This document shows, piece by piece, positions 44,198 to 54,543 of a DNA stretch of 64,000 bases. This stretch comes from Chrysemys picta bellii (taxonomy: Eukaryota > Chordata > Testudines > Emydidae), in contig NC_088794.1 in the NCBI RefSeq assembly GCF_011386835.1, positions 92,010,772 through 92,074,771 on the forward strand, written 5' to 3'. Position numbers and translations under genes: made by a program. Each line of letters starts with the position of its first letter. The first letter of the stretch is position 1. The notes beneath the pieces are model-generated. The model ran no database searches. It saw nothing but the letters and a program-made list of their open reading frames with translations, and was not told the origin of the DNA.

Positions 44198-44849
44198 AGA
44201 TATAATTATGACATCAGGACTGCCTAAAGCCCTAAAGTTTCTTGTGGGCAACTCCTCCCTGTAGCTGCTAATATTCATGTTTTGGGGTAGGAAATTCAGC
44301 TAATTAACTCTTTGTACTCAGGATTTCCCTGCAAAATGTGCCAGTGAAAAAGGCAGTAATTAAGAAGTAATGAAGAATTTCAGATTTACCAGACTGCCTG
44401 TGATGTAGAATTCTTCACTTGTCTAGTAGGAACTGACATTTTTTTGCTGTGGAAATGCAGTTTTTAATTTTTAAAAATTGTACTTCTAGGAGGTGGAGGG
44501 AAGCCTGGTTTTTACATTTATGGTGGCAATATAAATGCTGTTACTGATTTTTTGTTTGTTTGTTTGGGGAGTGGGGAGGAGTGTTCCCAATTCAATGCTT
44601 TTCTTTCCCTTTGGAAAATCCCAGAATTTGCTGTGTTAAATAATTCATTGTGTATCTCTAAACATGTAGAAAATGATACATCTGGGAGTTAGGTAAAGAT
44701 TTGCAGTAGAAGTACATTTTATCAGAATTTTTGATGACTGTATTTTGCTCTTTTTAATCACATAGAGTAGTCACAAACTTATGTGTAATTCAGAGGCAAA
44801 AACCTATGTTAATTCAGAGTTCAGGTTGCTTGTTAGTGTGTTTTCCACT
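44198..44849. other. No recognisable feature
   Basis: About 650 bases of ordinary AT-rich sequence. No signal was recognised. Confidence 0.35.
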
Positions 44850-44965
44850 TGCAAAAAGTTGAGTTGAGCAAAACCCGAATTTCTAAAAGCCAGGGCATGG
44901 CCAACCTTACCTCTGCATTTCCTGGTTTTCAGAAATTTTAATTCTGCTCAACTCAGCTTTCTGCG
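44850..44965. repeat. Imperfect foldback, 116 bp
   Basis: The left arm TGCAAAAAGTTGAGTTGAGC... (44850-44894) is inverted against ...GCTCAACTCAGCTTTCTGCG (44921-44965). Roughly 35 of 45 positions pair, with a 26-base loop. It may be a decayed MITE. No flanking duplication is obvious. Confidence 0.55.
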
Positions 44966-45699
44966 AGGGGATGACACCACCAAACAAATTTAACTCTGCA
45001 TTAGTGAGTTCTTTTCTGGTTCAAAAATACAGGAAATTAATGGCAAAGATATATTGTTGGTAGGAGTTAGTAATCTTATACGCATCATGTCCTGCAATTT
45101 GCATACTGAGCCAACCAGCCCCCTCTTCCTTCCCCCTCTCTGGGCCCCACCAGCCCTGTTTTGGCACATCTTTCCAGCCATGCCCCTGCCCATTCTCTTA
45201 ATTCCCCCCTCCAACCTGGCCCCCTTCCCACTACTGTACCTATCCACCCCCTGCCTTAAGCAGGAAATGCATCTTCCTGAAGTCTTTACTCCCTGATATA
45301 CAAATTGTTTCCGTTGCGGTTATTCCCCCATCCCACTCACAATAACCCAACTCACATGGAGAGCCTGGAGTTAAAGACAACATGTTACAGTGGAATGGTA
45401 TTCCTGGTTGTGTTTCAGAATGGTTGGAGGTTGTGTCGGGGCCGGCAAGAGAAATCACAGACAGGGTTTCTGTTCCAAAATATTGACAGTTTTATGTTTG
45501 ACAGAAAGTTCTTCTGACACCTATCCAATAGATTGACTACATATCTGAAAAACAGCGAGGTGTCAGAGCTTGTAATTTTTCTGTGACACACTACACATTT
45601 TTTGGTCAACCATGAACACTCCCATTTCCTGATTAATGTTCTTCCAATACTTATTAATGACTTTCATATTGACACTGTACCAGTTGTGCAGACACTTAG
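44966..45699. other. Unrecognised, possibly part of the SGNH-bearing element
   Basis: Pyrimidine-rich near 45110-45260, otherwise ordinary. It lies downstream, in minus orientation, of the SGNH-like fragment and could be its flank. No terminus or motif supports this. Confidence 0.3.
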
Positions 45700-46040
45700 C
45701 CATATCACAGAAAACAATAGCATTTCATAAATACAAATTTGATGTGGTCCTAGTCTGCTCTCATACACTGTGTGAGGTGTACACCCAGATCATTTCTGCC
45801 TAATGGAATCACAGCAATGTCTGGTAGATCACAATGTCTTAAGTTACGGGTTACGTGCTGCAGACTAGGCAAAACATGATGCCAACGCCCGCCACCTCTT
45901 TCCACCCAAATCAGTCTGTAGTCAGCAATCTCCATGTCCTAATGTACTCCTTGCTGTCCTGCAAACTTCTGCACTCTCGTAATCCAAGAATCACCCAGAA
46001 TCCATGTGTTGTGGCAACCTTGGCAGCACACACCTTCTTT
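45700..46040 (-). pseudogene. SGNH-hydrolase-like fragment of a Ngaro-type element
   Basis: Read on minus, the frame 45750-45935 gives YRLIWVERGGGRWHHVLPSL, then PDIAVIPLGRNDLGVHLTQC and MRAD. This matches the pattern WxGxRGMRWxxLLPxL, PxxlviHLGGNDLg, MraDl of SGNH-like domains carried by vertebrate tyrosine-recombinase retroelements of the Ngaro group. The conserved Asn-Asp-Leu is present, but the His before Gly-Gly is replaced (IPLGRNDL). Upstream a degenerate N-terminal part is likely up to about 46040, but the Ser block is not readable. The gene is broken. The link to Ngaro is by family knowledge, because no recombinase or RT was seen next to it. Confidence 0.55.
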
Positions 46041-47165
46041 TCCCTCAGAGAACAAGGGACCTGCACTATCAGTTCTAAACCTACATGTTATATGTCTTTG
46101 GAAACATCACGTTAATCTGCCCTTTGATCAGGAAGTGGCCACTTGCTCCCCCCCCCGGGGGGGCAAATAAAATATTCTCAAACAACCAATTCAAATCTTG
46201 CCTACCAACTGCCCTAATTTCCTGTCCCCTCTGTACCTGCAACACCTCTTCTTGTCCCTCACTCTCCCCAAGTCCTCTATTTTCAGCTCTTGCCCATCCA
46301 ATAGAACAAAAATGTTGGTTAATTCACCTGCTGACTATTATGCTGTGTTCACAGTAAATCTCCCCATAAAATGAAAACAAATTGTATTTTATCAGTGACA
46401 ACTTGTAGCAAGCAACATGAGTTAAATCTTTATTGCATAGGTGTACAAAAGCTTGAACTAGAAAGGTCAGTGGCCGGGATCACTGGCACAATGGCATTGG
46501 TACGTTCTCTTGAACTACCTAGGCAAGCGTGAAAGGGCGGAATCCTTCAAGAGTGCACATCTATATGAGTGAAGAAGTGAATGTGTTCTTAAATACCTTT
46601 CTCAGTTTGTGTCCCCAAAGATTTAGTGGATACCATGTACTACATTGGGTAAAACTCAGATTGAGACCATTTTGACCTTGATCACATCAGTAGTTAGATC
46701 TCTACAAAAAAACCTTCACCTAGAAACTTTTTGAAAAATATATATATATATATTTTTTAGGCTTATATCTCCTTAACCCCTGGCTCAAGTGACCCCATCT
46801 TTGGGTTACTAATCCTACCCGGTACCCTCCAGAGGCACAACAAATTTCAAAGGAATCTGACTAAGCATGTTGATTTTGGAGGACTTAGAAAGGTTGACCT
46901 TTAAACAGAAGATATGATACAACCTTAACTAGAATGGTGCTGCTGCACCATCATAATTATATGGAATTTCAGAAGGTCACCAGATTTTAAAAAACTTGTT
47001 TAAATTCCATTTGTTTTGTTTTTAATCAATGAAGGCAGGGGAGAACATTTTTAAGCGTGGCTATATTTTGAAAAGTGGCTATAAAATGATATTTTCAGTG
47101 TTTTCAATCACATCATATCTAATTGCCTGCTTTGAAAACACAATATGAGATGTGAAGGTCAAGCT
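46041..47165. other. Unrecognised DNA with a C/G palindrome and a TA-run
   Basis: Nine C followed by seven G form a small palindrome at 46148-46163. A TA-run lies at 46739-46753. Otherwise no gene or repeat family was recognised in about 1.1 kb. Confidence 0.4.
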
Positions 47166-47488
47166 GGTTCTTCTTCGAGTGCTGTCCCGGTGGGTGCTCC
47201 AATTCAGGTGATGGTGCGTCCTGGCGCCGTTGATCCGAGATCTTTGGTAGCAGTGTCTGGTCTGGCTGCACGCGCTCAGCTGCTGTCTCATGGTGTTGTT
47301 AGGGTCTGCCTGAGCGCACACGTCCTGCACCCCCCTCAGTTCCTTCGCAACCATCCTTGGCTGAAGGTGGGTGTAGTAGGTCTTAGCCGGGGCTCGACCC
47401 TTCCGGGCAGGAGGGGAGCCACACAGACTCACTACTGTGGGAACAAGCAGTCAGTTAGTCCCGAAGCTCCGGCTCTTTGGTGCAGGGC

Positions 47489-47884
47489 CGGAGCAACCAC
47501 AGTTAAAGCTCAGGCCCTTGACTGCAGGGGCGGAGCAAACAGTTCAGAGCCCAGGCCCTGGATCAGGGCGGGGCAAACACAGGTAAGCTCAGGCCCTTGT
47601 TGGCAGGGGCTGAGCGAGCAAGCAGTTCAGAGCCCAGGCCCTGGATCAGGGCGGGGCAAACACAGTTAAGCTCAAGCCCTTGTTTGCAGGGGCTGAGCGA
47701 GCAAACAGTTCAGAAGCCCAGGCCCTGGATCAGGGCGGGGCAAACACAGTTAGAGCTCAGGCCCTTGTTTGCAGGGGCTGAGCGAGCAGACAGTTCAGAG
47801 CCCAGGCCCTGGATCAGGGTGGGGCAAACACAGTTAAGCTCAAGCCCTTGTTTGCAGGGGGCTGAGCGAGCAAACAGTTCAGAG
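47489..47884. repeat. 84-bp tandem repeat, about 4.7 units
   Basis: Full units start with GCCCAGGCCCTGGATCAGGG at 47549, 47632, 47716 and 47800, and a partial unit lies at 47489-47548. The next 7 bases (GCCCAGG, 47884) begin another unit that changes into other sequence. Units are about 83-84 bp with one or a few differences, so the array is young. The unit length of 28 codons keeps short frames open, but no gene is implied. Confidence 0.9.
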
Positions 47885-48509
47885 CCCAGGTAAGGCACGC
47901 CTAGGCTTTCTGTAGCCAAGCATTGGGTGAGGGGGAAACCTGCCACCCGTGAGCGGGGGTGGCAGGGGGGAACGCAGGCCCACCCATTCCACTGCGTTCC
48001 AGCCCGGGGCCCTAGCAGCGGTTACTGCCGCTGCTGGTCAGTGGGGTATCCAGACCGCAACACACTGACATAGGCTCACACTCGGTTGCAGCCGGACCGG
48101 GGTCGGCTACCCCCGGGCTACTTCCACGATCCCCCTCAAAGCCTACCTTGTTCGTCGCGCCGGGCTCGGGCCAGTCCATCTGCATGGGCTCCTCTCTGCC
48201 AGGGCTCGGTGGCAGGTCCGGTAGCTCTGCCGGGAAGTCAGGCCAACGGTCCTCAGGCGGCTCCTCTGGGTAGCAGCAGGGGCGGAGGGGTTCAGGTACA
48301 GTCTCACCCTCAGGGTTGGTGGGGTGGGGTTCCCAGGGATTCTCCCAGTGACGGGAGCGGACGGGCTCCGGTGGCTCCTCCTCGTAGCGTGCCTGGGGTA
48401 GCTCGGGCCAGCTAGGGTCCAGGCCTCAGTCTTTGGCGGTCTCCTGGCCGGGAGCTCCCGGCCACACGTCTGCTCCCTGCGGTGGCTGGCCGCCGACTGA
48501 GCTCTGGCG

Positions 48510-48540
48510 GCCGGCCTTTATACTTCCTGTCCCGCCCCTT
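48510..48540 (-). promoter_or_regulatory. TATA box and GC box on the minus strand
   Basis: CCTTTATA at 48515-48522 is TATAAAGG on minus, and CCCGCCCC (48531-48538) upstream of it on that strand is a GC box. This fits a pol II promoter that would read left into the 84-bp repeats. It is based on motifs only. Confidence 0.45.
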
Positions 48541-48834
48541 GACTTCCGGGGGGCGGGGACAGGCGGTGGTGGTCCCACCCACTCTGGTGCCTGCACGTGG
48601 GCTCCCTCTTCTGGGCAGGAGGGGAGCCACACCGACTCACTACAGTGGGACTTGGGGCAGTGCTCATCTCTTCCCTGGTTACTGTAGGAAATAAGCAGAG
48701 AAAAATAGAAATATTTAGCTAGTCATTTCCCAGTTCTCCCTTTCCTTTAGCATAGTTTGTTAGTTTAAAAAAAAAAAGTTCCCCCCTCAAGTTAGTCTCT
48801 CATTGAGACTTCCCTGGCCGCTAATACTTTCATT

Positions 48835-50793
48835 ATGCCGGAGTCTCCAGGCTTTAAGAAATGTGGCTCCTGCAAGGAGTCTATGCCGCAATCTGACAAG
48901 CACTCACTCCGCTTCAAATGCCTCGTTGAGACACACGTCTCTGCAAAGTGTCTCCACTGTACCAACTTAAAATTTAGAGCTTGCCATGACAGATTTGCAG
49001 CTAAAAATGCTTCTCATGGAGAAAGCTCTCCAGCCTCCTATGGAGAAGGGCAGTAAACCCTCTCCCTCATGATCCCCTGCCAAGTCAGAACTGACCGGGA
49101 GTGTGGCTTCACCCTCTCACGTGAAGAGGCAGGAAGCCCTAATGTCTCCTCTCAGAGACACTCAAAAGGGTAAAGGATCTCCTGCAAGGTCTTTACCCTT
49201 GGTGCTGACAGCGCCGAGAGCAGGCAATTCTGACCGCCCCAGCTCCTCAGTAGCAACTACATGGGGCGCAAAAGCAGGGACCCGACTTCTCGCAGCGGGA
49301 AGCTTTCCTCAGCACTGGTCCTGCAGGCACCGATGATGGACCCGGTGCCGGCAGCGCATTCCACCCCGGTGCCAACAAAAACGTTGGCACTGAGCCTGCT
49401 CGCCGCCCCCGCCGGGGCAGATTCAGACCCCCTGCGGGGCTCTTACAAACGTCTCGTGGCTCCTACTAAAGCCAAGCAAAAATCACTCCGGGCTGCCGCT
49501 CACACTTCATGCTCCGCAGCGCACCAGCCTAGGGAGCAGCAACAATTCCTGCACCAGCAGGATATATTTGTGGTCCCTGAGCATGACTCTCCGCTCCTAG
49601 ACATGGAGCACTCACTGTCTGAACAGCAGCTCTCGCCACTTGACCTGGCTACTTTCACTGACAGTGAGAATGACATACAGCAGCAGGCAGCGTTCTTCCC
49701 ACCTGAGTCTCCCCCTCCACCGGAGCCATACATATCCTAGGACACGGCGCATCATAAGAACCAGTCTCAATTTCTGTACTGTGTCCCCCAGTGGCTGGGA
49801 CCCAACTTTTCCTACCCAGTGTCCTGGCCTCAGTGGTACCCGTGGTCGGCTCCTGCCACTGCTCCTCTTTGTGCCCCTTCTACCAGACTGAAAGCTCGTC
49901 CTACGCCTATATCCCCAGCTTCATCAACATCTAGAGCTCCTGAACCCCCTCTTGAAGAGAACTATGAACTCTTCCCGGATTTACCGGCTCCTGCCTCGCC
50001 ATCAGCTGCAGAGGACACCCTAATGCCTCCACCTACATAAAATGTGGACGACTTTAAGCAATTCCAGGAACTTTTCAAGAGAGTGGCACTCAGCCAGGAC
50101 ATCCCTTTGGAGGAAGTCCAGGAGACACAACATAGACTCCTCAAAATCCTCCAACCCTCTGCACCCTCAAAGATTGCACTACCCATAAACTAAGCTCTCC
50201 TAGAACCAGCTGATAATCTTTGGCAGACCTGTGCATCCATCCCACCAACATGCAAGAAAGCTGAACATAAATACTACGTGCCCGTGAAGGACGTTGATTT
50301 CTTATTTTCCTACCCACAACCCAATTCTCTTGTGGTGGATGCAGCGACACGCACAACAAAGTAGCCACACTATCGGCCCACTTCGCAAGACAAGGACCTC
50401 AAATGCCTTGACCTCCTGGGCCGCAAGGTTTATACCTCTTCCACTCTACAATTTAGGATTGCAAATTATTCTGCCCTCCTTGCAAGCTATGACTATGACA
50501 ACTACAACAAGCTCTTTGTATTTGCCTCCCATATCCCAGAGGACAGGAAAGCGGACTTTAAGTCAGTCCTCATCGAAGGTCAATTGGTGTCTAGGATAGC
50601 CCTACAAGCATCGATGGACATGGCAGATACAGCAGCCCGCACCACTGCCACTGCAGTGGTGATGCGCCGGTCTTCCTGGCTGTCTGCATCCAGTATCCCC
50701 AAAGATTTGCAGACCAAAGTGGAGGATCTTCCTTTTGACAAAGATGAACTCTTTTTTCCAAAAAAAAACCTGATGAAGTCTTTCACGCTATGA
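48835..50793 (+). pseudogene. DIRS A gag-like ORF remnant
   Basis: The likely start ATG at 48835 gives MPESPGFKKCGSCKESMPQS, a Cys-rich N-terminal domain (FKCLVETH, KCLHC), then a stop at 49056. Later frames (49103-49336, 49261-49740, 49819-50040, 50294-50599, 50584-50793) continue a Ser/Pro-rich protein in at least four changes of frame. The segment near 50584 (ALQASMDMADTAARTTATAV) has the same position and sequence style as LQASFDSADSAARTIALGV in DIRS B (about 54150). In this family the product is thought to form the particle. The gene is not translatable as one protein. Confidence 0.75.
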
Positions 50794-51050
50794 AAGACTC
50801 CAGGGCCACTTTGTGCACATTGGGCATATTACCCATCCATCCCCAGGAGACAGCAGTATCAACCTTATCAAAGGCCCCGTGAACAACAATATCACCGACT
50901 CCAGTCCAGACTGGAAGTAACCACAACAGACCTCCTAGGCGCAGGCAAAAGCAGGCGCAACCAACTACTTCCCACTCATCGGGAAACAAACAACAATTAT
51001 GAAGTGCTGGTTGGGGGTCTGCACGACCACCCCTTGACTCTGCCGCCTAT

Positions 51051-51824
51051 TTGCCCATTTGGCCACCGCCTCCAGGCTTTCCACCATGTCTGGCAACAGA
51101 TCACTCAGGACTGCTGGGTCCTGGAAATAGTTCAATCAGGTTACTTCATCCCTTTCCTATCTTCCCCGCCCACCCTTCCCTGTCTCCCTTCAGGGACCCC
51201 TTTCACCAGCACCTCCTTCATGCAGAGATGGCTCATCTTCTCCACCTAGGTGCAGTGGAACATGTACTGATGCAACATCGGGGAAAAGGGTTCTACTCCC
51301 ACTACTTTCTGACCCAAAAGAAAGGCGGGGCGGGGAAACCTATTTTAGACCTTTGCCAACTGAACAAGCTTGTACATGTACAAACATTCAAGATGGTTAC
51401 ATTGGGCACAATAATACCTGCGATGGAACAAGGGGACTGATTCACAGCCCTTGACCTACAAGACGTCTATTTCCATATATCCATTCATCCAGCGCACAGA
51501 TGCTTCCTGCGATTCACACACGGACACGACCATTTTCAATACAGAGTACTTCCATTCGGTCTTTCCAAGACCCTAGCTGTAGTTGTAGCCCACCTCCACA
51601 AACACGGGATTATACTTTCCCCCTACTTAGATGACTGCCTTATCAAAGCCAGCTCCTATGACAAGACATTAAAAGCGATGAACTTTACCATCTCCCTCTT
51701 CCGCACTCTAGGCTTGCAAATAAATTTCCAAAAATCCACCCTGATACCTACACAGCAGATAGAGTTCATTGGAGCTCACCTGGCCTCAATTCAAACCAGA
51801 GCCTCGCTTCCACACAACAGATTC
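51051..51824 (+). pseudogene. DIRS A reverse transcriptase, truncated
   Basis: RT blocks appear in order: HRGKGFYSHYFLTQKKGGAG, KPILDLCQLNKLV, a stop where the family has Trp (GD-stop-FTALDLQ at 51440), FTALDLQDVYFHISIHPAHR, CFLRF, YRVLPFGLSKTLAVV and the palm motif SPYLDDCLIKA (about 51620). It ends with PTQQIEFIGAHLASIQTRAS. YLDD in place of YxDD is normal for DIRS. The sequence stops at the junction with DIRS B, so the thumb and RNase H are absent. Confidence 0.85.
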
Positions 51825-52157
51825 TTCTTTGAGTGATTGTTCACGTCCATTCCAATTAGGTGTGTGCGCGTCATGTGCACAGACGTCGGAAACTTTTTCC
51901 TTTAGCAGCTCCCGTTGGGATGGCAGGGGAGCCCCCTAGAGTGGCGCTCTTATGGCGGTGTATATATTACCCTGCCAGCCAGCCCCCCTTCAGTTCCTTC
52001 TTACCGTCGTTGCAGCATTGGAACGTGTTCTCTCTCTCGCTTGCGAGTGATCCCTTAGTCTTTCAGTCTTCTAGTTAGAGTTGTTCTTAAATAGTTAAAT
52101 ACCATTGTATTCAGGTGTCTGGAAGCTAGTTCCAGCACCAGTCTTGGGCTGTGGGGC

Positions 52158-54543
52158 ATGCCGCAAGCCCAGGGTTTCAAAGCTTGCACTACGTGCCGCA
52201 AATCTATGCCTAACAGCGATCCCTACGACTCCTGTCTCCGGTGTCTGGGAGAGTGTCATCAGGGAGAGTGCTGCAAAATCTGCCAGGCCTTCAAGCTGCG
52301 CACTAAGAAAGAAAGAGACTCTCGCCTTAAGAAGTTGCTCATGGAGGCCGCGTTACAACCATCGGCCCCTGACTGACCGGCCCCGGCTTCCTCAGTGCGA
52401 AGTGTCCCGGCATCTGTGCGCGACCTGGCACTGCCCAGGCACCGTAAATTACCGCCACCGAGACGGGATGACCAACCTCGGCGCCGGTCGACCTTTCTGG
52501 CACCGACTAAGTGTCACAAGAAAGGGGAAAGAGGGCTCTCTCCCCAAAGAGCTACTAAGCCGCTTAAAGAAGCTCCCGGCAGACAGAGACAGATTGCGGG
52601 CCCGAACCAAGAACTGGCACCGTCGACTCTGGCCCCCCAGGCCCTGTTGAGTCCGGTACCCAGCGGATTCAGTGCCAACGAATGTCTGGAGGAGGTCCTC
52701 CAACACCTCTCCACACCTGACACTTTCGAGGCACCGAAAGACCTCATTGAGTTGTTGATGCCAAACCCCCGTCCATGCAGGGAGAAGCCTCCGGTACCAC
52801 TCAAGAGGATGCCATCCACAGGGAAGCCGGCAATGGTGAGCCGCTTGAGGTCACCATCTCGGCACCGCTCCTGTTCAAGCTCGGTGTCCTGCTAATCCCT
52901 GGCACCTGCGACTCAACGCGAGGTTACGGCACCGGAGGCGAACCCGCCTGCAGCAGCTGCACAGCAGTCCACGACACCATCGGTCACCCGGCACTGGAGT
53001 ATGGCACCGACAACCTCACCAGCCCCGAGTGAGAGGCACCGGTCCCAGTCCTGAGACTCCCAGTACCATTAGTGGTCCCAGTCAGCCAGGCACTGCTCCC
53101 TGGCTCCACAGCACCCCAAGGCCAACTCCGGTCGCTCTAGCTATAGCAGACATCGAACCGTAGCCAGCAGAGAATCCCAATCAGCATGGCAGCCACAATG
53201 CTTCCTCCGGGTCAGTGACCCTTCTGGACCCCATGGGCCTACCATCAGCAGCAGGGCATCACTTCCAGAGCCTCTAGGTCCAGGCAATCTATGCAACACC
53301 ATTCCAGGTTGCCACACAGGGACGCATCAAGGACAAAGGAGGCCACTCTCTCCAGGCTGCCCCCGGACCCCAAAGAGCAACCGACGCTCACAGGCCCAAT
53401 ACCTGAGGTGGTGCCAAGCATTGTGACACCTCGAGAGGTGTCAGCCCTGCCGGGCCCTGAAGTGACCCAGGCATATGGGGCGGGGGGGGGAGGGGACACA
53501 GGAGGGTCTAGATGAGGGCAACCGGCAGCATCTCACTTCCTCCTCTTCCCCAGACGAGGTGGTGGCGGTCCTGAGACTGATGTGCCCGCCACTGATCGAC
53601 CACAGGGCTCACCAGGAGCTACTCTGCAGGATCACCCTCAATATGGGCTCCAGGCGGAAGAAACGGTTGAGCAGGAGGATCCGATGGTGGACATCCTGAC
53701 GGCCGAGGGTCCATCCAAAGTTGCGCTCCTTCTCATAAAGACCATACAGACGAATTACAACACTATATGGCAGACCCCGGTCTCCATCACGCCGACAGCT
53801 AGGGGGGTAGAAAGGAAATACTTTGCCCCTTCCAAGGGCGACGAGTTCCTGTTCTGCCATCCAACTCCCTGTTCCCTAGTTGTTTCAGCAGTCAATGAGA
53901 AGGAACGACCGGGCCAACAAGCCTCGGCCCCAAAGGCCAAGGAGGCCAAGCATTTGGACCTCTTCAGTAGGAAGGTCTACTCCTCCGGGGGCCTCCAGCT
54001 ACGCATAGCCAACCAGCAGGCGATCCTTAATAGACATAACTTCAACTCTTGGATGGCCGTGTCCAAGTTTAAAGATCGCCTGCCCCAGGACTCACACTGA
54101 GTTTGCGGCGTTAATCGAGGAAGGAAAGGTGGTGGCTAAGACTTCGCTACAAGCCTCCTTCGATTCAGCTGACTCTGCGGCCAGAACCATTGCCTTGGGG
54201 GTAGTCATGCGATGCTCAGTGTGGCTCCAGGCTCCCTCCAGAGGTCCAGAATACTCTCCAAGACCTTCCCTTTGAGGGCTTGGGCCTTTTCTCGGAGCAA
54301 ACAGACTCCATGCTGCATGGCCTTAAGGATTCTAGGGCCACCCTGAAGTCGCTAGGGATGCATACGCCGGCAACCCAGAGAAAGCCCTTCAGGCCTCAGC
54401 CTCCGCAGCAGAGGCAGTATCAACCCCGCCCCAGGCAGGAGCCATATTGCAGGCGGGGCAGAAATAACAGGCGTAGACTGCAGAACAATGCGCCTAACCA
54501 AGGCCAGAATAAACCCCAGCCCGGAAACAAGCAAGGGTTTTGA
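52158..54543 (+). pseudogene. DIRS B gag-like ORF
   Basis: ATG at 52158 gives MPQAQGFKACTTCRKSMPNS and a Cys-rich domain (CLRCLGECH, CCKICQAF). One in-frame stop at 52374 separates it from 52395-52895, which is Pro/Arg/Ser-rich. After a frameshift the part at 53582-54100 contains VERKYFAPSKGDEFLFCHPT and LFSRKVYSSGGLQLRIANQQ, the conserved central gag block. Frames then change to EFAALIEEGKVVAKTSLQAS (from 54099) and to an Arg/Gln-rich tail (54280-54543) that probably binds nucleic acid. The protein is broken by at least three frameshifts. Confidence 0.8.

Larger units (their letters stand above)
47398..48650 (-). mobile_element. LTR-like insert in DIRS A, bounded by 45-bp direct repeats
   Basis: GGGCAGGAGGGGAGCCACAC and what follows (47405-47442) recurs at 48613-48650 with two differences in 38 bases. 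Upstream bases also match, giving about 45 bp. The block between has a TG...CA frame when read on minus from 48648 to 47436, a minus-strand TATA box, a GC box and an 84-bp tandem repeat. It may be a solo LTR, a duplicated host segment, or the product of slippage. Direct repeats of 45 bp are far longer than any LTR target duplication. Confidence 0.45.
47166..51824 (+). mobile_element. DIRS retrotransposon A, 5' part
   Basis: The left end begins TTCTTCGAGTGCTGTCC (about 47168), the terminus style of DIRS B and C. A 1.2-kb insert (47398-48650) lies in the 5' UTR. It is followed by the gag start (48835), gag remnants to about 50800 and an RT (51051-51824). The element stops in the RT just after LASIQTRASL, where DIRS B begins. 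RNase H and recombinase of A are not seen anywhere in the window. Confidence 0.8.

Noticed and set aside
47145..47669. Open frame of 174 codons on plus, and a 98-codon frame at 47597-47893
   Set aside because: The second half is the 84-bp tandem repeat, whose length is divisible by three. The first half is DIRS 5' UTR. No gene is supported.
47489..47884. CRISPR-like array
   Set aside because: The repeats are 84 bp, adjacent and without unique spacers, in a vertebrate context. It is a minisatellite.
47436..48648. Complete LTR with ordinary target duplication
   Set aside because: TG...CA boundaries can be drawn, but the flanks do not give a 4-6 bp duplication, and the 38-45 bp direct repeats do not fit.
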